IMG/VR virus record: IMGVR_UViG_3300009528_000013
Coordinates: 53,771-117,770 of that record
DNA: 64,000 nt
Strand: one strand, 5' to 3'
Source: a virus
Positions 1 to 7,951 of the stretch are shown here, one piece after another (within the stretch, counting starts at the first letter, position 1; every line of letters begins with the position of its first letter). The notes beneath the pieces are model-generated. The model was not told the origin of the DNA, ran no database searches, and worked only from the letters and a program-made list of their open reading frames with translations. The position numbers and the translations under genes are program-made.

Positions 1-1
1 T

Positions 2-535
2 GAGCCGATAGTCGTTGAAATTTGGGTTGAAAAAAAGGAGCCGGATTATTTTTCGATTGCAATTAAGATCGGTCAGACTGTCAATTTGTTAATCGAGAAA
101 GCTTTCACGAAGGCGATGGATTTGTTGTGGAGAGTGCCCCCCGAAGAAATGAAAAACTGGGTCCCCGGCTATCGCCGGAGCGCAGAATTCGATAGTGGTG
201 TTCTTAAAATGGAGACTGTGCCGGATGAGCTACGCAAAGGGCGATTTGTCTGGTTTGTCACCGATGAGCCCGAGATAGATGTTGAAAAAATGAATAAGCA
301 ACTTAGCATTGAGAAGATGAAGCACCCCTTTCCGAAGCTCACCAACAAAAAGGTCTCCGATCTTGAGGAGGGCGAGGGTACGTATCCGCGAAAAGGTGGA
401 AGATTACGGGGCGTTAGCGTCGGCAGAGATGAGGATGGGTACTACGTTTTCACACATCGGTCGCGATCGAAATCGTATCCTTCTGTGAAAGATATTCCCG
501 ATAGGGTGGTTCAGCAGGTCGAATCCACTGGTTAA
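2..535 (+). CDS. Hypothetical head-region protein, 5' end outside window
   Basis: The frame is open from base 2, so the gene begins before the window; the TTG at 86 is just an internal codon. The visible 177 residues are rich in charged and aromatic residues and contain FVWFVTDEPEID, a basic stretch KGGRLRG and a Ser/Arg-rich HRSRSKSYPS near the end. I recognise no family. It ends nine bases before the start of the methyltransferase/phosphoesterase fusion, in the same operon as the prohead protease and capsid genes. It may be the end of a portal or other head-assembly protein, but that is inferred from position only. Confidence 0.7.
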   Translation, partial: EPIVVEIWVEKKEPDYFSIAIKIGQTVNLLIEKAFTKAMDLLWRVPPEEMKNWVPGYRRSAEFDSGVLKMETVPDELRKGRFVWFVTDEPEIDVEKMNKQLSIEKMKHPFPKLTNKKVSDLEEGEGTYPRKGGRLRGVSVGRDEDGYYVFTHRSRSKSYPSVKDIPDRVVQQVESTG

Positions 536-544
536 GGAGAAGAG

Positions 545-3500
545 ATGGGGAGAGTCAAATATCGAGCCAAAATTCTGAAAATCGAGGGGGACAATGTTCA
601 CTTCTCCATTCCAACTGAAGTTTTCGCACGGACAATTCCCGACTTCGAAGGTTTCGATCTAGCTGACCCCTTAACGCTGAAGGCCGATTTTCTTGACATC
701 GAGAAGATATTCTATTTGGGAAGCAAGGGGAGACTAAAGAATCAATTTGCGAAATTGGTTCCGGAGGATGTCAAAACAATTTTCGATCCAATGTGTGGGA
801 CTGCTCTGTTTTTAGCGGAGATGGCGAAGCAAGGAAAGAGGATCATTGCAAACGATTACTCGACGGCGCCTTTTTATACCGCCCGGGCGATGTTTTTGAA
901 AAATAAGCCGAACGAAGAAGAGTTCAAAGCATTTCTTAAATCTGTAAATGAAGTCGAGGGGTACTATTTTCAAAATGCAAAAAAACTCTTTCCAATCCTG
1001 GCTGGTAGGAAGCATGCTCAGAAGTTTATAGATGGATATATCCTTCGGGCGAGGGAGGCGAAGTTTGGACATTACTATCTTGGAGTGTTGTCTGCCTGCC
1101 TCTTGAATTGGTTTGGGTCGTTTGGCGGACCGTATCGAAAATGGAGTTTTGCAGAATTCAAATCCAAGCTCGGATTTTACGCGAAGCAACTACGTTCTTT
1201 CGAAATCGAGGGGACAGTTACCAATTTAGACGCCTTGACGATGGAGATTCCCTCGGTCGATATGATTTACTTCGATCCACCGTACTCGGAAAAACTGTTC
1301 AAGTACATCACAAAGTTTGGAAAGTTGAATGCGATTCTACTTCAGAAGGATTGGGATAAGAAAGAAGTTACCCAGGATCAGGTACAGGCGCTTGCTGAAA
1401 AGTTGGCCGGGCATTGCAAATATCTCTTTGTTTCGACTAGTCCCGCCTGTCCGATCAAATGGAAAGCGCTTTTTGAAAGAACGAAGCGCCAGGCCAGTCA
1501 GAAACGCTTCGCTCTGACTGGTTCCGGAGCAATCGCAGCCAGCTTACCATCAGCACAGCAGAACAAAAGAAGAATGTCGGAGATCCTCTGGGTCTCCGTT
1601 CGGAAGTCGGAGGGAGAGGAACAAGAAAAAGCAGAGATTGAAAAAGCGAAAGCCGATCCCTTTAGCGTTTACCCCGACGAGAGCGGGGACTACAGTTATA
1701 TGATGCACACTCACGCGAGAGGGCGATCGGTCCACGCGGATTTGCGAATTCAAAGCCTGGGAAAGGAGTTCTTGGTCGGATGGACCCTAATGATTCAAAG
1801 AGAAGGTGCGATCAAAGAACCGATTCTCTCGATGGGCGATTTGAGAAAGATCAATGCCGATTCTACGAAATACTACAAAATCAATTTGCAGACGGGCGAG
1901 TGGGCGGAGAGAGAGAAGAAAAGTACGAAACCAGGAACGACAGTTCGAGTCGAATTGGTTGCGACTCGCAAATCTCCGGAACCGAAAAGTTGGATGACAT
2001 TTGAAGGTGTCGTTAAACCAGGAGTCCTCGGAGCGACGAAGGAATTTCCCGGGGTATTTGTTATTGTCGATCGGGGGAAGGCGGAGTACCTTTCGCAAAA
2101 GCCGTGGCTCCACGAATATTTTTTTGATGGGAAGGTTCTTAAGAAGGGACGATTCTTTTTCCGTCAGCTTCGAGCCTGGAAGACGAAAAAATCTGATGAT
2201 GAGCCCGATCAACAGGAGATTCTCGGCAGCGAAGTGTTGTGGAATCACATAGCGGATCTGAACAGCCGGGCTTTTGCAGTTTTGAAGGGTGAGGGAATGA
2301 CCGATGAGGAGATCCGGCAATGGATCGAACCGCAATTGATTGAGGTCATGAAAGAAATGGGTCTGCCCGCGGAATCGGAAGTTTCAGTCGATGATCCGAT
2401 GGATAGGGGACTGAAAGAAGAAGATATTCTGAAAGCTTTCGTCATTCCGCCCGGCAAGGAAGAAGGTCTGGGTCCAGAGCTCGGGTGGCTTTGTATCAAT
2501 CCCGACGATCAGATTCCTTACGTCCTTTCGAACCGAGCCATCGAGCAGGGTTTCCTTCCACCGCCGACCATTAGTGCGCTTCCGAAGCATTGGAGAAAAC
2601 ACGTTAAGACGGAAGAAGAGTATTGGACGGTGAAGGATAAGCCGAAGGCATTCGAAATGCGAAAGGTTTTGGTCAAAAGATGGAAAGAGGAAGGGATCCT
2701 GAGTAAAGCTCAGAAGGGGGACCGGGATCCTTTTGGGAAATCTGTCGAGAAGGAAGCGCCGGTCGAGGTTCTCTGGGTCGGGTCGAGAAGAGACGAATGG
2801 GAAGCAATCGAGAAAGCTCGTCATCGCCATGACACGTGTATGGAATGCTCTCATAAGCCGGTACTCGAGATTATCTGGGCAAATGGTCACGGGCACGCTT
2901 GGTTCTGCTGGCCTTGCTTTGTGAAGTGGCTTGGGAAGGAGACCAATCCGTGGTCCGGAAAAGGCGATGACGTTGATTATGTGAAGCTCGTCAAAGACGG
3001 CGAGGCAGCGAAAAAATTTGCCGACAATCGGAATCCGAACATTAAAGAGCAACTGGCGGAGTATTTTGCGAGTGAAGAGATCAAAGGTGCTGCTAAAGAG
3101 TTTGAAGTTTTTCTTGAACGACTTAAATCCGAGAAGGATTCCAAACCCGAGTCTGTCGGAGTTTCGAAAGCTGCCGTGACCGAATTTCGATTCACGTATC
3201 AGTTTTGGAAGGGTCCGAAGGTTGTCCGGGAGGGTCCGACACGTGAAAGATTCTTGCTCTGGATCAAAACCGGAGAAAAGTACTTGATTTTTAAGCTGAA
3301 TGATAATATATTAGAGGCTGACGAGACTGGCGGAATGATTCGGGAAGATAATTGGGGCAATGAAGAGTACCGGAAGACTGGCTATGTCAAGCCCGGGACT
3401 CCCCTGAATCCGACGACGGATACTCCATCGTTCATTCGACTTTTGGGTTCTGGGAAAGCGATTATGCTGATCGACAAGCCTGAGTTGAAAAAGATTCAGT

Positions 3501-3598
3501 TTAAGGGCAAGAAACTGAAAGGAGTGTTTCTCTTTAAGCGTGCGGAGGATCATTGGTACGTCGAGAGAACGCCAGCAGAGCCTGGCGGTGAGACTTGA
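545..3598 (+). CDS. Fusion: DNA methyltransferase-like domain + LigD-type 3'-phosphoesterase-like domain
   Basis: This 1017-residue protein starts at an ATG behind AAGGAG. Residues about 75-330 look like an amino-methyltransferase: a SAM-binding loop FDPMCGTALFLAEM near residue 80 and a catalytic FDPPYSE near 243. Residues about 375-560 resemble the 3'-phosphoesterase domain of bacterial ligase D, with HTHARGRSVHADLR matching the family's H-x-A-R-x-x-H-x-D-x-R core, followed by a FEGVVKPG turn. A zinc-ribbon-like pair, CMEC and CWPC, lies near residues 767-790. The C-terminus (KGKKLKGVFLFKR) looks like a second, degenerate copy of the phosphoesterase end. The gene lies inside the head operon directly before the protease. 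Family assignment of both halves is by motif only; the enzyme could modify or process DNA during packaging. Confidence 0.6.
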   Translation: MGRVKYRAKILKIEGDNVHFSIPTEVFARTIPDFEGFDLADPLTLKADFLDIEKIFYLGSKGRLKNQFAKLVPEDVKTIFDPMCGTALFLAEMAKQGKRIIANDYSTAPFYTARAMFLKNKPNEEEFKAFLKSVNEVEGYYFQNAKKLFPILAGRKHAQKFIDGYILRAREAKFGHYYLGVLSACLLNWFGSFGGPYRKWSFAEFKSKLGFYAKQLRSFEIEGTVTNLDALTMEIPSVDMIYFDPPYSEKLFKYITKFGKLNAILLQKDWDKKEVTQDQVQALAEKLAGHCKYLFVSTSPACPIKWKALFERTKRQASQKRFALTGSGAIAASLPSAQQNKRRMSEILWVSVRKSEGEEQEKAEIEKAKADPFSVYPDESGDYSYMMHTHARGRSVHADLRIQSLGKEFLVGWTLMIQREGAIKEPILSMGDLRKINADSTKYYKINLQTGEWAEREKKSTKPGTTVRVELVATRKSPEPKSWMTFEGVVKPGVLGATKEFPGVFVIVDRGKAEYLSQKPWLHEYFFDGKVLKKGRFFFRQLRAWKTKKSDDEPDQQEILGSEVLWNHIADLNSRAFAVLKGEGMTDEEIRQWIEPQLIEVMKEMGLPAESEVSVDDPMDRGLKEEDILKAFVIPPGKEEGLGPELGWLCINPDDQIPYVLSNRAIEQGFLPPPTISALPKHWRKHVKTEEEYWTVKDKPKAFEMRKVLVKRWKEEGILSKAQKGDRDPFGKSVEKEAPVEVLWVGSRRDEWEAIEKARHRHDTCMECSHKPVLEIIWANGHGHAWFCWPCFVKWLGKETNPWSGKGDDVDYVKLVKDGEAAKKFADNRNPNIKEQLAEYFASEEIKGAAKEFEVFLERLKSEKDSKPESVGVSKAAVTEFRFTYQFWKGPKVVREGPTRERFLLWIKTGEKYLIFKLNDNILEADETGGMIREDNWGNEEYRKTGYVKPGTPLNPTTDTPSFIRLLGSGKAIMLIDKPELKKIQFKGKKLKGVFLFKRAEDHWYVERTPAEPGGET

Positions 3599-3611
3599 GG
3601 AGGTTTTGAGA

Positions 3612-5033
3612 GTGGACAAGAAGCTGATTCAGAAAAACTTATCGTTTAAGGACCCGATTCAGAAGGACCACTACAAGGAGTACGAAAAAGAAGGAAAGTG
3701 GTACGTCGAAGCCCTTGCTTCGACCGATGAAATCGACAGTGAAAACTTTAGGATGACTAAGCCTGCTTTGGAGGACTTGGTTAGGGATGCTCGCGTCTTA
3801 ACCACTGTTCTCCATAATCATCTGAAAGATGAAGAGATCGGAGCAATCGAGGAGGCAAAGGTCGTCTTGGTTCAAAAAGAACCGGAGATTTGGGGTGCAT
3901 GGCTTAAAATTCTGATTTCGAAGACTGTTCCTGATATCTGGCAGAAGATCAAAGAGAAGGTTCTGAATAAGCTTTCGATCAAGGGGATAGCTGAGTCGCG
4001 CTCGACGCAGGACAAACGCCGAGGGATTATCGAGGAGGCAATTGCTTACGAAGGTGCCGAGGTCTCGATAGTTTCAGTCCCGACGCTGAAGACTGCTGAA
4101 ATCCTGTCTTACTATGTCGAGAAAATGAAGAGGAACGGAGGAGGACTTCCAATGGAAATCAAGGATCTGGAGAAGATCGGCTTAGGTCCTGCGAAAGAGG
4201 CGATCCGGGATCTGCTTGGGCTCACGGCAGAGGATGAGCAATGGGGCAATATCGAGAAGATCATGGATCTGATCGAGGTCGAGGTCAAGAAAGACGAGGG
4301 CGGTGGCGAGGAGGAGGTTGAGAACGACCTGAAGAGTCAGATCGGGAAGGTTCTGACTGCCCTGAAGAATCTGCGTGGCCAAGTGGAAGGGGGTACCCAG
4401 AAGCTCGTTGACGACGTGATCGCCTTGGTCGAAGCTGTGGAAACAAAATATCCTGCCCCACAGCAGAAGTCGAAAGAGGAAGAGGACGCTGTGAGGATAG
4501 CCGCGGAGAAGGCCATAAAGGATGCAAAGGACGCCGCACTTCAGAAGTCCAGGGAGATCGCTGCGGGGATGACAGAAGGCCTGGAGAAGCAAATCGCCGA
4601 TCTTCCCGAAGCAGATCGTGGCCCTCTCACTGCTGTTCTCAATACGCTGAAGGAGCTTTCAAAAGCGGTTGAGAAGGGAGAGGGAGAGAAGAAGGAGAAG
4701 GGGAAAGGGGGGGAGGAGAAGAAAAAGTCCACCGACGAGGTCGTCAATGCCATCGAGGAGACTCTGCAGGAGGTTCAAAAGAGCGTTAAGGACGCCGCCT
4801 CCCAGATCGAGAGCGATCGGCTCGTTGAGATGGCCGAGCAGGTGGTCACAATGAAGACGGAAGTGGAAAAACTTTCGCAAGTAATGTCAAAGCTTCCCAT
4901 TCGAAAGGGTTTGACGAGAGAAGGGGAGCGGCGAGATCAGGAGAAGAAGCCTTTCACCGAGGATAAGGCGTATCAGGACTTGGAGCCTCGGGATAAGCTC
5001 GGGTTCCTGTTTGGGAAGTTGGAGGGGAAGTAG
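3612..5033 (+). CDS. Prohead protease fused to scaffold-like coiled coil
   Basis: The protein has 473 residues. GTG 3612 is chosen as start because a GAGGAGG site lies eight bases upstream; the longer frame would run back into the previous gene. Residues 1-170 resemble the XkdF/HK97 prohead protease family: a His-containing LHNHLKDEEIGAIEEA stretch, LSIKGIAESR, and YEGAEVSIVSVPTLKTAEIL, the usual end of the protease fold. The remaining 300 residues are highly charged (runs of E and K) with predicted long helices, as expected for an internal scaffold removed after assembly. The major capsid gene follows 75 bases later. Protease plus scaffold in one chain is a known arrangement. Confidence 0.8.
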   Translation: MDKKLIQKNLSFKDPIQKDHYKEYEKEGKWYVEALASTDEIDSENFRMTKPALEDLVRDARVLTTVLHNHLKDEEIGAIEEAKVVLVQKEPEIWGAWLKILISKTVPDIWQKIKEKVLNKLSIKGIAESRSTQDKRRGIIEEAIAYEGAEVSIVSVPTLKTAEILSYYVEKMKRNGGGLPMEIKDLEKIGLGPAKEAIRDLLGLTAEDEQWGNIEKIMDLIEVEVKKDEGGGEEEVENDLKSQIGKVLTALKNLRGQVEGGTQKLVDDVIALVEAVETKYPAPQQKSKEEEDAVRIAAEKAIKDAKDAALQKSREIAAGMTEGLEKQIADLPEADRGPLTAVLNTLKELSKAVEKGEGEKKEKGKGGEEKKKSTDEVVNAIEETLQEVQKSVKDAASQIESDRLVEMAEQVVTMKTEVEKLSQVMSKLPIRKGLTREGERRDQEKKPFTEDKAYQDLEPRDKLGFLFGKLEGK

Positions 5034-5061
5034 CGCGGATATGCGTTTCTCCCCGTCAGTC

Positions 5062-5081
5062 AGTTATTTTCAGAAGTAACT
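5062..5081 (+). promoter_or_regulatory. Small hairpin upstream of the capsid gene
   Basis: In the 75-base gap before the capsid gene, AGTTATTT and AAGTAACT form an eight-pair stem (one G-U) around a four-base loop. There is no U-run, so it is not a terminator. It could stabilise or separate the capsid mRNA, which must be expressed highly. This is a reading of base complementarity only. Confidence 0.35.
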
Positions 5082-5108
5082 CACAACAATCGATAGGAGT
5101 CTGGTGAG

Positions 5109-6254
5109 ATGGATCAGATCGAGAAAGCGTTGAAGTTAAGCGATGTCGATGTCTTGGTTCCAAAAGAGATCGACAGGGTGATCCAACACCTGGCAACATT
5201 CGACAATCCGATTCGCGCGAACATGCCCAGACGGACAGGTTCGGGCAAATCCTGGATTCTCGTGCAGAGGACTCCTGCTACTGACAATAAGATTGCCTTC
5301 TACAGCCCCGATACGAAGACATTTACCACCGGCGGAAAGGGCACCTACGCCGATCAGGAATTCACGTATCGGACCATTGGCGTCAACGGTGAGATCATGC
5401 GTACCGCAGTTCTCGCCACCAAGGATCAGCTTGATCTGAAGACCGAGGAGATTGAACAGAGGATTCTGGAGTTCAAGAACAAGGAAGAGTGGTGCATGAT
5501 CTGGGCGAAGCATTTCGCGGCTCCGAACGAGAATTACGAGTACGACGGGATCGACACGTTGATCACCGACGCTCGGACTCTTCGGATAGCGAATACCGCG
5601 GTCGGGGCGGCACTCACTCTCGCCAAGATGGATGAGTTCATCGACAAGTGCGCACCGTTTAAGCCGAAGATGCTGATTATGTCGTTGGCTGCTCGGCGTC
5701 AGTTGTCGAGCGCACTTCAGCCGCAGCAGATGTTCCTGGACATGATGGACGTGAAGGGCGGATTCCGGGTACCCTCGTACCTCGAAATTCCGATCTTTAC
5801 CTCTTCGAATGTCCCGGATACGATCGGTCTCAATGCTGATGGGTACGCCGCGCAACGGTTGGTGTCAACCTACGTCTCCGGGACTCAGTTCACCATTGTC
5901 GGTGATGTGAGTCTGGACTATAAGGTTGGGGCCACGGTCAACATGGATTGCGGGGCAGACGGCATCATCGCCGCTACCATCTCGGTTGTCTCTTATTCAT
6001 CGCCGAATACGACGGTGACTATCAGCGCGTCACTCGCAACGACCAATCTGTTGACCACGATCATCACCGGATCTACGACGACTCTCTTCGCGCTTAACTG
6101 GGATTTTCTGTGGGTCGGTGAGCGCCAGAAGCTGACGTATGAAGAGATCAAGCTTTCGAGTCAGTACACGAGTTTCGACATCTTCGAGGACGTTACCGTC
6201 GTGTTGTCGAATCCTCTGCCTCAAGCCAAGCTGACCGGAGTTAAGATCGGCTAA
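5109..6254 (+). CDS. Major capsid protein, HK97 fold
   Basis: At 381 residues and directly after the protease-scaffold gene, this is the expected shell protein. It begins with a short polar N-arm and has the alternating helix/strand pattern of HK97-type capsids (RTIGVNGEIM, KNKEEWCMIWAKHF, AKMDEFIDKC, GGFRVPSYLEIPIFTSS). Residues about 246-325 are a Ser/Thr/Val-rich beta insertion (SGTQFTIVGD ... NTTVTISASL) before the final strands; it looks like a domain often found in phage tail proteins and may sit on the capsid surface. The start is supported by ATAGGAG ten bases upstream. Confidence 0.85.
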   Translation: MDQIEKALKLSDVDVLVPKEIDRVIQHLATFDNPIRANMPRRTGSGKSWILVQRTPATDNKIAFYSPDTKTFTTGGKGTYADQEFTYRTIGVNGEIMRTAVLATKDQLDLKTEEIEQRILEFKNKEEWCMIWAKHFAAPNENYEYDGIDTLITDARTLRIANTAVGAALTLAKMDEFIDKCAPFKPKMLIMSLAARRQLSSALQPQQMFLDMMDVKGGFRVPSYLEIPIFTSSNVPDTIGLNADGYAAQRLVSTYVSGTQFTIVGDVSLDYKVGATVNMDCGADGIIAATISVVSYSSPNTTVTISASLATTNLLTTIITGSTTTLFALNWDFLWVGERQKLTYEEIKLSSQYTSFDIFEDVTVVLSNPLPQAKLTGVKIG

Positions 6255-6275
6255 GCGCAGGTCCTGAATTTTACT

Positions 6276-6316
6276 GAAGAGACGTTTTGGAAGACGAAAC
6301 TTCTACGAGTCTCTTC
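6276..6316 (+). promoter_or_regulatory. Inverted repeat after the capsid gene
   Basis: GAAGAGAC (6276-6283) and GTCTCTTC (6309-6316) are perfect eight-base inverted repeats 25 bases apart, with a weak inner GTTTT/GAAAC pairing. Only a short TTTG follows, so it is at best a leaky terminator or an mRNA stabiliser at the 3' end of the capsid message. Confidence 0.4.
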
Positions 6317-6333
6317 TTTGTGGAGGATTTGAG

Positions 6334-6807
6334 ATGAGAATGTATTCTGAGAAGTTTTCAAAGATCGCCTGGTTTCAGATTTGGACTTACGATGAAGTCG
6401 TAACTGTCGAGAAAGGTTATGCCAAGGTTACTCATCCGAATTCGATCATCGCTCTGAAAACGCCTCGGAAGGGGAGTTTCGTGGAAGTGCCGGAAGTACC
6501 GGAAGTCCTGCCGGACGCTGAAAACACCGAAGTTGAGACGGCTGAGACCGAGACGATTGAAGTCGAGACGGCTGAGACCGAGACGGCTGAAGTCGAGACG
6601 ATTGAAGTCGAGACGATTGAAGTCGAGACGGCTGAAGGGGAGACGCCAAGTCCCATGACATTTGAGTTGGATGAGTCGCCCGAAGAGAAAAGTGATGATC
6701 AGAGTCAAGCCGAACCTCCGACCGAGGAGACCGCCTTGACCGTAGAGGATGTCGAGGTACTGGTAACGAGGTCGGGACGCCCCGGGCGAAAGAAAAGGAA
6801 GAGGTAA
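6334..6807 (+). CDS. Head-region protein with Glu/Thr repeat tract
   Basis: The protein has 157 residues and starts at an ATG seven bases after GGAGG. Residues 1-55 form a small compact domain (FSKIAWFQIWTYDEV ... ALKTPRKGSFVEV). Residues about 55-105 are tandem five-residue units of the type E-x-E-T-[AI], encoded by a 15-base minisatellite. An acidic linker follows, and the last 20 residues are basic (RSGRPGRKKRKR). It lies between the capsid and connector genes, so a decoration or capsid-associated role is likely. No family is recognised. Confidence 0.6.
   Translation: MRMYSEKFSKIAWFQIWTYDEVVTVEKGYAKVTHPNSIIALKTPRKGSFVEVPEVPEVLPDAENTEVETAETETIEVETAETETAEVETIEVETIEVETAEGETPSPMTFELDESPEEKSDDQSQAEPPTEETALTVEDVEVLVTRSGRPGRKKRKR
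6528..6645 (+). repeat. 15-base coding minisatellite
   Basis: About eight imperfect copies of a 15-base unit based on GAAGTCGAGACGGCT or GAAGTCGAGACGATT run in frame inside the gene at 6334, giving Glu-Val-Glu-Thr-Ala/Ile repeats. Copies differ mainly at the Ala/Ile codon. Such arrays change copy number by slippage. Confidence 0.8.
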
Positions 6808-6819
6808 GCGGAGGCGGTA

Positions 6820-7353
6820 ATGGCGATTGTATCTCTTGAAGAGGTCATTCAATTCCTAAATATGACAGAGAGCTTCAAATTGACGATGGTTACTGAAGCG
6901 ATCAATGAACTGATCCCAGATCTTTGCGGAAGAGTTTTCGATTTAGCTACTTACACCGAGAAAATCTTCTTGCGCTTTCCGAATCTCGTTCTACGTCTCA
7001 GTAACTATCCGGTTGTTTCCATAACATCTTTGACGAATAAGGCCGGAACTACTGTCACACCACTCGATGAAGATCTTGCGGCGGGACTGGTGATGTTGCA
7101 AACGGACTACTGGGATGGTATTAGTTCCGATGCGACTATTCCGACAGATATTTTCGACATAACATATCCTGCGGGGTATACTACTATCCCAAAGATGTTG
7201 AAGATCGCTGCCTTTGCCATTATCGAAGATCGGATGGAGATCGGCGATACCAGCATCACGAAACAGAAATTGGACGATCGTTCCTTCGAGCGTAAGCGTG
7301 CATTGCCTCCGCTCGCCATAGAGATTTTGGTACGGTACGGCATGGTGATTTGA
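6820..7353 (+). CDS. Head-tail connector (gp6-like adaptor)
   Basis: The protein has 177 residues and starts at an ATG behind GGAGG. It shows the typical adaptor pattern: an N-terminal helix set starting SLEEVIQFLNM and a second helix ending in IPDLCGRVF, a middle beta region (RLSNYPVVSITSLTNK) and C-terminal helices (PKMLKIAAFAIIEDR ... LAIEILVRYGMV). This matches HK97 gp6/SPP1 gp15-type proteins that bind below the portal. Its place two genes after the capsid fits. Confidence 0.75.
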   Translation: MAIVSLEEVIQFLNMTESFKLTMVTEAINELIPDLCGRVFDLATYTEKIFLRFPNLVLRLSNYPVVSITSLTNKAGTTVTPLDEDLAAGLVMLQTDYWDGISSDATIPTDIFDITYPAGYTTIPKMLKIAAFAIIEDRMEIGDTSITKQKLDDRSFERKRALPPLAIEILVRYGMVI

Positions 7354-7354
7354 A

Positions 7355-7942
7355 ATGCTGAAGCCCTTTTTTAAGACAAAGATCACGCTTCTCCATCGCC
7401 GCTTCGAAATTTACGACGGCCCAGTCCAAAGCACCCTCCCATTTTCAGCGATACCAGCCGGTTCTTGTCTTGCCTTCACGTTGTCAGAAGCGAAGACCTT
7501 GACATTCGATATAACCGGAAAAAAGAATTCGACACCTGTTTCCGAATCGGTTGCCCTCACAGCAGAAGTTGAGAACCGGGGCTTCCAGCTATTCGATACC
7601 TTAGATTCGATTGCAGCGACTGGCGATTTGGGTGGAAACGTTAAAGTATATCCTTTGCGGGGAGATGGTTCTCCGGCCACCGGATCCGAAACCGGAGAAG
7701 ATATTTTGGTGGATAAGTCTGCCGATCCTTATACAATTTCCGTCGAGGTCCCGGGCGAAGCCCGCGCGCTACGTCAACGGTTTAAGTATTTTTTTCCAAA
7801 TAGGGATGATATTGTAGAGGGACTTGAATTTTTAGATAGTGGAGTGAAATATAAAGTTGAATCGGTTGTTCCGATCAGGGGCTTTCCGAATTTCGTTTCG
7901 CATTTGAAAGTGGTGGTCAGCCGGGAACCTTACGAACTCTGA
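7355..7942 (+). CDS. Putative head completion / stopper protein
   Basis: The protein has 195 residues and starts three bases after the connector's stop (tgaaATG), so it is probably translated by coupling. It is predicted to be all-beta, with FKYFFPNRDDIVEGLEFLDSG followed by KYKVESVVP, a pattern seen in head-closure proteins that recall 'in order to be valid the hole must be filled' geometry only by position. No catalytic motif is visible. Position between connector and gp10-like neck protein supports a head completion or neck role. Confidence 0.45.
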   Translation: MLKPFFKTKITLLHRRFEIYDGPVQSTLPFSAIPAGSCLAFTLSEAKTLTFDITGKKNSTPVSESVALTAEVENRGFQLFDTLDSIAATGDLGGNVKVYPLRGDGSPATGSETGEDILVDKSADPYTISVEVPGEARALRQRFKYFFPNRDDIVEGLEFLDSGVKYKVESVVPIRGFPNFVSHLKVVVSREPYEL

Positions 7943-7951
7943 GGTGTGAAA

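Noticed and set aside
6358-6852. Several long - strand frames over the 15-base repeat
   Set aside because: The repeat unit keeps all frames open; only the + frame has a ribosome binding site and context.
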